Source: Flemingiibacterium sp045636145
Lineage (GTDB): Bacteria; Bacillota; Clostridia; Oscillospirales; CAG-272
Direction of reading: 5' to 3'
Assembly: GCA_045636145.1 (NCBI GenBank)
Contig: JAZTWV010000054.1
Location: forward strand, 1 to 17,205
Length of the DNA stretch: 17,205 bases
In this document: in pieces, positions 11,555 to 17,205 of the stretch
Layout: the number at the start of each line of letters is the position of its first letter
Position numbering within the stretch: the stretch's first letter is position 1
Position numbers and translations under genes: made by a program
Notes under the pieces: model-generated
The model's input: only the letters and a program-made list of their open reading frames with translations
Databases searched by the model: none
What the model was told of the DNA's origin: nothing

Positions 11555-13591
11555 ATGCACAGAGGTATGCAGCATAAAACAAACAAAGCAAAGCTTGAAA
11601 TGTGGCAGAAGCGGCTTCATGCTGCGGAGGAAGCCTACAGCGGAGAGCTTGCTCTTATGGATGCCCGGGAGATGGCATATAAGGGCACGGTGGAGTTTTC
11701 AAAGTTTGTGGAAAATGAATCTGTCACCGAGGGCGATATAAAGCACATACGCAATGTTATCGGCGAGCTTATTGAAGCTCAGGTGGACAGCACGGTATGT
11801 CAGCCCAAGGTTACAGCACTGCACCGTGAGGACGAGCGTCTCGCAAAGCTTGCTGAAGATGATATACGCAATGAGATTGAGCGTTTGCAGGTAAAACAGA
11901 TGAACGACCTTTGCGAACGTATCAGTCCTACCCAGGGCGGAGTTCTCTATCTTGTGGAGTGGGACAATTCAAAGCGTACTCATACTACGGTAGGCGAAGT
12001 AAAGCTTACGCCGCTTCATCCGAAACAGGTTATTCCCCAGGACGGTGTATATACAAGCATCGAGGACATGGACTACATATTTGTCAAGCTCTCGCAGACA
12101 AAGGACTATATTCGCCGCAAGTACGGTATCGAGCTTGAAAATGAATCCTTACACGAGGAAGAGCCGGACATACGAAATGCTGACGGTGATGCGGATGCAG
12201 AGGATATACTTACACAGTATCTTGCATATTACCGCAACGACAGCGGCTCTATCGGGCTTTATTCGTGGGTACTTAACACAGAGATATGCGACTATGAGGA
12301 CTACCAGGCACGCAAAGAACGCAGGTGCACCGTGTGCCACGAGCCGGAGCCTCCGGAGGATGAGAACGGCGGCAAGGTTTGCCCGAAGTGCGGCGGTACA
12401 GAATTTGCCCATGAGGACAGCGAGTACGAGATCATAACGGAGCCTATCGAAACAGCGGACGGTGTTATTGATGCGTCCCCGGTAAACCCTATAAGGGTGC
12501 GTTATTACAAGCCCAATGAGTACCCCGTCAAGCTTCGCCGTAATGTGTCCCAATACGGCAAGTTCCTCGGTGGCTCTGACGTTGACATGATCTACTCACA
12601 GCAGCAGACCATTAACCGTGTGGAAAAGGCTATAATTGACAAGCTCCTTGGCGGCGGTTCTATTATTACTCTTCCGCCTAAAGCAAATATAAAAACCGAC
12701 AACAAGCACTCCAACCGCATCCACCTCAAGAACATCGAGGACAAGAACTATATAGGCAGCTACGATTTTACAAACAACATTACTCCCGATTTAAGCTATC
12801 TTTCCCAGACATATGAGGAAATGCGGCAGATGATAGGCATAACTGATTCGTTCCAGGGGCGCAAGGATGCTACTGCAACATCTGCTGTGGCGAAGGAATT
12901 TGCGGCAAAACAGTCCGCAGGACGGCTTGAAAGTAAACGTGAAATGAAAAATGCGGCTTGGGGAGATATATTCAAGACTATATTCAAATTCCGTCTTGCT
13001 TACACCGATGAGGTTCGCCCGGTCCGTGCATCGGATGAAATGGGCAGACCCATTTATGAGGAGTTTGACCGCCGCAAATTTATCAAGCGTGATGCGGCAG
13101 GTGAGTATTACTACTGCGACGAGTTTCTTTTCTCTGTTGACGCCGCGGCTTCTCTTGCAAGCAACCGCGAGGCAATGTGGCAGGAAACCCGTATGAATCT
13201 TCAGACAGGAGCATTCGGCGATCCTTCGTCTATTGAAACCATAATTCTCTTTTGGTCGAAGATGGAAACGCTCCACTATCCCGGTGCGGCTGAAACAAAA
13301 AAGGTGCTTGAGGAACGGCTTCGTGAAACGCAGGAGCAGGCACAGCTTGAGGCACAGAAACAGGCGGAGCAGGCACAGCTTGAGCAGATTGCCGCAGAGC
13401 GGCAGGCGGCCGCGGAATCTGAACGGCAGGCGCAGGAAGCCGAGAGGGCTGCCACAGAAAAACAGCGTGCCTCAGAGGAAGCTGAAATGCGCCGCATAGA
13501 CGATATGGCAAGAAAAGATGCCATGCGCGATGCTATTGAGATGCGCAGACTCGGACAGGCAGTGCCGAGGTGGGTCGCACCACAAATTTAA
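11555..13591 (+). CDS. Portal protein with zinc-knuckle insertion and coiled-coil tail
   Basis: A 678-residue portal, the ring at one capsid vertex through which DNA passes. Position right after the large terminase, size and internal segments support this (VRYYKPNEYPVKLRRN, then SQQQTINRVEKAIIDKLLGG). An insertion around residues 258-279 carries CTVC and CPKC, a four-cysteine zinc knuckle not typical of classical portals. The last about 90 residues before the end are Gln/Ala/Glu-rich (QEQAQLEAQKQAEQAQLEQ) and should form a long coiled coil. The start is uncertain: AAAGGA directly abuts ATG 11555, so ATG 11567 may be used instead, giving 674 residues. Family call is by context and visual similarity to uncharacterised Clostridia phage portals. 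Confidence 0.85.
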   Translation: MHRGMQHKTNKAKLEMWQKRLHAAEEAYSGELALMDAREMAYKGTVEFSKFVENESVTEGDIKHIRNVIGELIEAQVDSTVCQPKVTALHREDERLAKLAEDDIRNEIERLQVKQMNDLCERISPTQGGVLYLVEWDNSKRTHTTVGEVKLTPLHPKQVIPQDGVYTSIEDMDYIFVKLSQTKDYIRRKYGIELENESLHEEEPDIRNADGDADAEDILTQYLAYYRNDSGSIGLYSWVLNTEICDYEDYQARKERRCTVCHEPEPPEDENGGKVCPKCGGTEFAHEDSEYEIITEPIETADGVIDASPVNPIRVRYYKPNEYPVKLRRNVSQYGKFLGGSDVDMIYSQQQTINRVEKAIIDKLLGGGSIITLPPKANIKTDNKHSNRIHLKNIEDKNYIGSYDFTNNITPDLSYLSQTYEEMRQMIGITDSFQGRKDATATSAVAKEFAAKQSAGRLESKREMKNAAWGDIFKTIFKFRLAYTDEVRPVRASDEMGRPIYEEFDRRKFIKRDAAGEYYYCDEFLFSVDAAASLASNREAMWQETRMNLQTGAFGDPSSIETIILFWSKMETLHYPGAAETKKVLEERLRETQEQAQLEAQKQAEQAQLEQIAAERQAAAESERQAQEAERAATEKQRASEEAEMRRIDDMARKDAMRDAIEMRRLGQAVPRWVAPQI

Positions 13592-13633
13592 CGGTATCAA
13601 TAATTTTAAACCCTTGAAAGGAGGTGTGTGTTA

Positions 13634-13771
13634 ATGGCAAAGACCAATGCACTTGTAGGCAAGATCAGCGGTTCCGGTGTGCAGAACATCAAGGCTCCCG
13701 TAGATCAGAACAAGAAGACCGGTAAGACTTCCGTTAAGCGCGGAAACGATCTTCGCACCAAGGGCAAGTAA
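13634..13771 (+). CDS. Small basic head-module protein (45 aa)
   Basis: A 45-residue ORF behind an ideal AAAGGAGGTG ribosome binding site (13616-13625), which points to high expression. It is very basic, with about a quarter Lys or Arg (NQNIKAPVD, KKTGKTSVKRGNDLRTKG in order), and has no hydrophobic core, so it is probably unstructured alone. Short proteins of this kind sit between portal and scaffold in related Clostridia phages. Binding DNA or a head protein is plausible but not shown. Confidence 0.75.
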   Translation: MAKTNALVGKISGSGVQNIKAPVDQNKKTGKTSVKRGNDLRTKGK

Positions 13772-13790
13772 ATGCCCGACTTACTTTCAT

Positions 13791-13855
13791 TCGCCCGGTG
13801 CGGGGCGTATACCGCACACTAAAAAGAAAATTCGCCACGCGGGGCGTAAGCCGCA
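13791..13855 (+). repeat. Two GC-rich direct repeats, each a small hairpin
   Basis: TCGCCCGGTGCGGGGCGTAT-ACCGCA (13791-13816) and TCGCCACGCGGGGCGTAAGC-CGCA (13832-13855) are imperfect direct copies sharing GCGGGGCGTA. Each can fold a short hairpin (TGCGG with CCGCA in the first, GCGG with CCGC in the second). They fill the gap between the 45-residue gene and the AGGAGG site (13855-13860) of the scaffold gene. Confidence 0.6.
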
Positions 13856-13866
13856 GGAGGTACACC

Positions 13867-14808
13867 ATGTACGAAAATAACGATAATATCGACTATGCCG
13901 AGGTATTCGGCGAGGATATAACAACTGAGACCGAGGCAGACGATACATCGGTCGGCGAAAACGGTTCTGTGGAGGGCGAATCCGAAACAGACGTGGATGA
14001 TAACGCCGAGTCATCCGAAAATGACGGCGGAGAAACAGCCGCCACATCTGATCCCGTTACCGAGGGCGATTCCAAGGGGGCGCAGTCGGCGGAGGACAAT
14101 ACCAAGTATGCCGCCGCAAGACGTGAAGCGGAACGCAAGCGTGATGAGGCAATAAACGAAGCCAATACACGCCACGAGAGGGAGCTTTCGGAAATATTTG
14201 CCGCCGTAGGCCTTGTAAATCCCTACACCGGCAAGCCTGTTACAAACATGGACGAGCTTAAGGAGTATAACAAAGCCAAGGGCGACTCCAATAAAAAGCT
14301 TTTCATGGAAAAGAACGGTCTTACTGAGGCGGAATATGATGAGTTTGTTTCCGGACTTCCCGAGGTTGCCGCTGCAAGACAGGCTCAGGCTGAGGCGAAA
14401 ACTGCCAAAGATCAGGCGGATGCCGCAAAGAGCGAAAGCATTATTGAAGCGGAGATAGGGCTTATATCGAAACTTGATCCCAACATCAAGAATGTGGACG
14501 ATCTTCTCCGCGATGAATCCTACGAAAGGATTCTCCCTTATGTTAAGCGCGGATATTCTCTTTCCGATGCTTACAAAATCGCAAACTATGACAAGCTGAC
14601 GGGAGCTGCTTCCGCATCAGCGCGTCAGCAGGTATTGAACGCCCAATCCGGCAAGGCTCATCTTACTCAGAGCGAAAGCCGCGGCAGCGGTATCGAATCT
14701 GTACCGGCAGAGGTCAGAGCGCAGTACCGTGATTTCAACCCTGAGATGTCTGATGCAGAGATCGCAAGGGAATGGGCGAAATATCAGAAGCAGACCAAAA
14801 ACAAATAA
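13867..14808 (+). CDS. Capsid scaffold protein
   Basis: A 313-residue scaffold-type protein, which templates the procapsid and then leaves. The first about 80 residues are extremely acidic and low in complexity (ETEADDTSVGENGSVEGESE). Next come a charged helix (KYAAARREAERKRDEAINEA), a central segment (FAAVGLVNPYTGKPVTNMDEL), an Ala/Gln/Lys coiled coil (AAARQAQAEAKTAKDQADAA) and a C-terminal helical part ending EWAKYQKQTKNK. This composition and the place between portal and capsid genes are standard for scaffolds. ATG 13867 is set by AGGAGG at 13855-13860; in-frame upstream codons have no such site. No protease motif is seen. Confidence 0.85.
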   Translation: MYENNDNIDYAEVFGEDITTETEADDTSVGENGSVEGESETDVDDNAESSENDGGETAATSDPVTEGDSKGAQSAEDNTKYAAARREAERKRDEAINEANTRHERELSEIFAAVGLVNPYTGKPVTNMDELKEYNKAKGDSNKKLFMEKNGLTEAEYDEFVSGLPEVAAARQAQAEAKTAKDQADAAKSESIIEAEIGLISKLDPNIKNVDDLLRDESYERILPYVKRGYSLSDAYKIANYDKLTGAASASARQQVLNAQSGKAHLTQSESRGSGIESVPAEVRAQYRDFNPEMSDAEIAREWAKYQKQTKNK

Positions 14809-14825
14809 CAGAAAAGGAGATTAAA

Positions 14826-15221
14826 ATGAACGGTTTCATTATTCACACAGTGGAGGGCGGTCATATCCCCTCCTTTGAACATCTTCCTGCCGACGGTCTT
14901 ACACCTGCGGTAGGTATGGCACTTGTGCTTTCCGCAGGCAAGCTTACGAAAGCTACAGGCACTACAAAACCTACGCACATCAGCATGTGTAAAAAAGACA
15001 CTGCGTGCGCCGACGGTGAACTTATCCCTACTGTAGCTGTAGCAGACGGCATAACCTTTGCCGTTCCTTCCTCAGTAGCAAATACTGTTGCAATCGGCAG
15101 CAAGGTGACCATCAGCACCGACGGTCTTAACGTAACCGCCACCACCGAGGGCGGTGTTGCAACTATCGTCGGCAAAGACGGTACTGCGGCAGGCGACATT
15201 CAGTATGTCAAGTTTATTTAA
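14826..15221 (+). CDS. Capsid decoration protein, probable
   Basis: A 131-residue protein directly before the major capsid gene, with AAAAGGAGATTAAA upstream of ATG 14826. It is small, rich in Thr, Val, Ala and Gly, and mostly beta (VGMALVLSAGKLTKATG, VANTVAIGSKVTISTDGL), ending IQYVKFI. Decoration or head-stabilising proteins of many phages have this size, place and composition. I assign it by context and composition, not by a signature motif. Residue spacing is compatible with a small beta-barrel or tulip fold. Confidence 0.7.
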   Translation: MNGFIIHTVEGGHIPSFEHLPADGLTPAVGMALVLSAGKLTKATGTTKPTHISMCKKDTACADGELIPTVAVADGITFAVPSSVANTVAIGSKVTISTDGLNVTATTEGGVATIVGKDGTAAGDIQYVKFI

Positions 15222-15252
15222 TTAACCAAAGAAAGGAAAAGGTAAAAATATA

Positions 15253-16260
15253 ATGGCAGGCATTACATTTTCTTTCGGTTCCGGACTTAACGATTCCGTA
15301 TTCGGAAAGTCTCAGGCACCGATCAAAACATTTCTCGAAAAGCGCGGTGAGGCTTTTGAACAGGCTTCGCTTGTAAATGCTCTTTTCAACGTATACTCTA
15401 CCAAGAATTGGGGCGATAAGTTCGGCGGCATGACCGGCATGGAGGGATTCGTTCCCGGCGGTGAAAACGAGGAGTTTCCCACCGACCATATGCAGGAGGG
15501 CTTCTCAAAGATTCTTGAATACATGGAGTGGAGAGATTCCTTCTCCGTTACCCGTAAGGCTGCAGATGACGGCAACGTTATCGACCTTAAGAAGCGTCCT
15601 CTTGCGTTCATCACCGGCTACTACCGCACCCGTGAGATGTTTGCGGCAGCAACTTTCGGTGCGGCTATCAAGGGCCTTACTTCTCACACCTTCCGCAAGA
15701 TGAAGTTCGACGTATCCTGCGCCGACAAAAAAACTCTGTTTGCAAAGGATCATCCCTCGATTCTCGGCAAGAAGACACAGTGCAACCTTTTCTCGGATGC
15801 ATTTTCCGAGGATGCGCTGGGGGCGCTTGAAACTGCAATGCAGAACTTTGCCGGCGATAACGGTGAGATTCTTGATATCTCCCCCGACACTATTCTCATC
15901 CCCAACGATTACAAGCTCAAGAAGGCTGTGTTCCAGGCGGTAGGTTCTGACAAGGATCCCTCCACCTCCAACAATGGCTTTAACTACCATTTCGGCAGAT
16001 GGAACATCATTGTTCATCCCTATCTTAACCAGTTCATCACTCCCGGTACTTCTCCTTGGGTACTTCTTGATTCCAAGGCGAACAAGGCGTATGACGGTGC
16101 TGTTTGGGGCGACCGCGTAAAGCTTGAGATTGATTCCTACATCGACAAGGGCACCAAGGGCAACAAGTGGGACGGTTACGCACGATTCGGCGCGGGCTTC
16201 AACGATTGGAGACCTTTTGCTATCGGCGGCGTTAACGGCGGCAATGCGCTTATCTCCTGA
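15253..16260 (+). CDS. Major capsid protein
   Basis: A 335-residue protein expected to be the main shell subunit. It follows scaffold and decoration genes and has an AAGAAAGGAAAAGG leader. Segments such as FVPGGENEEFPTDHMQEGFS, YRTREMFAAATFG, DISPDTILIPNDYKLKKAV and IIVHPYLNQFITPGTSPWVLL resemble the gpT-like (phage Mu) branch of HK97-fold capsid proteins, where a conserved Asp-Thr-Leu/Ile-x-x-Pro motif precedes a helix. There is no N-terminal delta domain or protease site that I can see, in line with a separate scaffold. A terminator hairpin follows, which would give this gene the highest transcript level. Confidence 0.9.
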   Translation: MAGITFSFGSGLNDSVFGKSQAPIKTFLEKRGEAFEQASLVNALFNVYSTKNWGDKFGGMTGMEGFVPGGENEEFPTDHMQEGFSKILEYMEWRDSFSVTRKAADDGNVIDLKKRPLAFITGYYRTREMFAAATFGAAIKGLTSHTFRKMKFDVSCADKKTLFAKDHPSILGKKTQCNLFSDAFSEDALGALETAMQNFAGDNGEILDISPDTILIPNDYKLKKAVFQAVGSDKDPSTSNNGFNYHFGRWNIIVHPYLNQFITPGTSPWVLLDSKANKAYDGAVWGDRVKLEIDSYIDKGTKGNKWDGYARFGAGFNDWRPFAIGGVNGGNALIS

Positions 16261-16292
16261 TAAACCGTACAAATAGTAAATACATAAAAGCC

Positions 16293-16332
16293 AAGCGGCG
16301 GGAGCGGATATTCCGCAACCGCCGCTTTGTTT
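16293..16332 (+). terminator. Hairpin terminator after the capsid gene
   Basis: AAGCGGCGG (16293-16301) pairs with CCGCCGCTT (16319-16327), with an inner hairpin GCGGA/TCCGC. TTTGTTT follows (16326-16332). The next gene starts only 16 bases later, with a GAGG site and no obvious promoter, so termination is probably partial. Confidence 0.8.
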
Positions 16333-16347
16333 ATAAAGAGGTATTAT

Positions 16348-17205
16348 ATGACTATATCAAAAGTATTGGCGCTTGCCGATGAGCTCGCGCCGAATGCGCT
16401 GTCACCTGAATTAAAAATACATTACATAAACGAAGTTGAGGGTATTATACAGTCAGAGATAATGCGGCTGTCTCCCAATGATATTATCGTGTACACCGAT
16501 GCGGACATGGAGCGCGAGCTTCTTGTAAAGCCGCCTTATGACAGAGTGTACGTGGCTTATCTTACCGCTATGTACGACTTTGCGGAGCGAGAATACAATA
16601 AATATGCGAATACTATAGCGTTGTTCAATACCTATATTGATGAATATGCCGCGTGGCATGCGGAGTGTTTTCACCCTGCCGACGGTGGTGCTGTGAAGTT
16701 TGGATATTATCTTTCTGCCTATGCTATTGCTGTGGGACATGGCTTTTCCGGAACAGAGAGTGAATGGCTGGATTCCCTCAAAGGCACCGACGGTAAGGAC
16801 GGCGTAGACGGTAAGGACGGCGTAGACGGCAAAGATGGTGCTCCTGGTAAGGATGGTAAAGACGGATACAGCGTAACCGTCGCATCCGTTACGGAATCCG
16901 ATGAACCCGGCGGCGAAAACGTTGTTGAGTTCAGCGACGGTAAAAAAGTCGTGGTTAAAAACGGCAAAGACGGTAAGGATGGTGCACCCGGCAAAGACGG
17001 TGCTCCGGGTAAAGACTACATCCTCACGGAATCAGACAGGACGGAGATAGCGCAGAAATCCACAACGAGCGGATATATCACCATTCCGGCAGAGAGTTGG
17101 ACTGATGATATGGATTTGCATACAGGTAAAGATAAGAGCGTGCAGATATCGTACCTTGATGAAAACAAGACTCACCACTATATTGTTGACCAAAATTCAG
17201 CAATT
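16348..17205 (+). CDS. Connector-like protein fused to collagen-like repeats, 3' end missing
   Basis: An ORF of 286 codons from ATG 16348 (GAGG at 16338-16341) that is still open at the window end. Residues 1-112 (ALADELAPNALSPELKIHYI, then KPPYDRVYVAYLTAMYDFAE) resemble small all-helical head-tail connector proteins encoded after the capsid gene in Clostridia phages. Residues 118-146 hold SAYAIAVGHGFSGTESEWLD and SLKG, the motif that often precedes collagen-like stalks in phage and bacterial surface proteins. Gly-X-Y repeats follow at 147-173 and 206-223 (GKDG, GAPG units), split by a short beta domain (YSVTVASVTESDEPGGENVV). The rest, with ITIPAESWTDDMDLHTG, begins a new domain. A capsid-surface fibre is likely but inferred. 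Confidence 0.8.
   Translation, partial: MTISKVLALADELAPNALSPELKIHYINEVEGIIQSEIMRLSPNDIIVYTDADMERELLVKPPYDRVYVAYLTAMYDFAEREYNKYANTIALFNTYIDEYAAWHAECFHPADGGAVKFGYYLSAYAIAVGHGFSGTESEWLDSLKGTDGKDGVDGKDGVDGKDGAPGKDGKDGYSVTVASVTESDEPGGENVVEFSDGKKVVVKNGKDGKDGAPGKDGAPGKDYILTESDRTEIAQKSTTSGYITIPAESWTDDMDLHTGKDKSVQISYLDENKTHHYIVDQNSAI
16789..16842 (+). repeat. 18-bp tandem repeat in the collagen-like segment
   Basis: GACGGTAAGGACGGCGTA occurs twice in a row (16789-16806 and 16807-16824). A third, diverged copy follows at 16825-16842. The 18-bp period is six codons, so copy number can change without a frameshift. Confidence 0.75.

Noticed and set aside
10766..11620. 284-codon open frame on the minus strand over the large terminase
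   Set aside because: The plus strand has clear Walker and nuclease motifs; the minus frame has no ribosome binding site and no recognisable domain.
13276..13524. Ser/Ala/Cys-rich minus-strand frame opposite the portal tail
   Set aside because: It is the complement of Gln/Ala/Glu-rich coiled-coil codons and has no support of its own.
15505..16272. 255-codon open frame on the minus strand over the capsid gene
   Set aside because: It mirrors the codon pattern of the capsid gene and shows no domain or start signal.
16719..16994. Pro/Ser-rich minus-strand frame (repeated LPSLPS units)
   Set aside because: It is the complement of the Gly-X-Y repeats on the plus strand.
1..17205. Genome-wide recoding of TAG as a sense codon
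   Set aside because: Terminase, portal, scaffold and capsid genes contain no in-frame TAG, which would be expected many times if TAG were sense.

Overview
The window reads as the left-to-middle part of a tailed, double-stranded DNA phage or prophage of a spore-forming Clostridia-type gut bacterium. The phage call rests on an ordered packaging and head module: small terminase, large terminase, portal, a 45-residue basic protein, scaffold, decoration protein, major capsid protein and a connector. The host call is inference. It rests on strong AAGGAGG-type ribosome binding sites, frequent GTG and TTG starts, and a gene that is almost only a Spo0A DNA-binding domain, which makes sense in an endospore former. 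Every supported gene is on the + strand. No integrase, lysis, tail-tube or tRNA gene is visible, so the window cannot show whether the element is temperate.

Region 1 (1-6367) is a tightly packed accessory and early region. It starts inside a gene made of 9-residue repeats. It then carries a coiled-coil peptide, a GcrA-like helix-turn-helix protein, the stand-alone Spo0A C-terminal domain, a two-helix membrane peptide, an orphan DNA methyltransferase and about a dozen small proteins. Many of those are cysteine-rich, and one is a lipoprotein. Neighbours are coupled by ATGA or GTGA overlaps. Five junctions between 3541 and 4545 share a near-identical motif that serves as the last codons of one gene and the ribosome binding site (sometimes also the start) of the next. 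One small gene (6164-6367) is split by an in-frame amber codon.

Region 2 (6367-9333) is the replication module: SSB, a DNA-binding HTH protein, a 246-bp non-coding stretch with four inverted repeats, a HUH-type rolling-circle initiator, a VRR-NUC nuclease and a small HTH protein. It closes with a strong bidirectional hairpin terminator. The HUH protein with structured DNA just upstream suggests rolling-circle replication, and the stretch is the best candidate origin.

Region 3 (9382-17205) is the late region. It starts at an extended -10 promoter and runs through packaging and head genes to the major capsid gene. A hairpin terminator after the capsid gene probably tapers expression. The last gene runs off the window and joins a connector-like N-terminus to collagen-like Gly-X-Y repeats.

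The points most worth following are the phage-borne Spo0A DNA-binding domain, the HUH initiator with its candidate origin, the repeated junction motif, the amber-split gene, the zinc-knuckle portal and the connector-collagen fusion.
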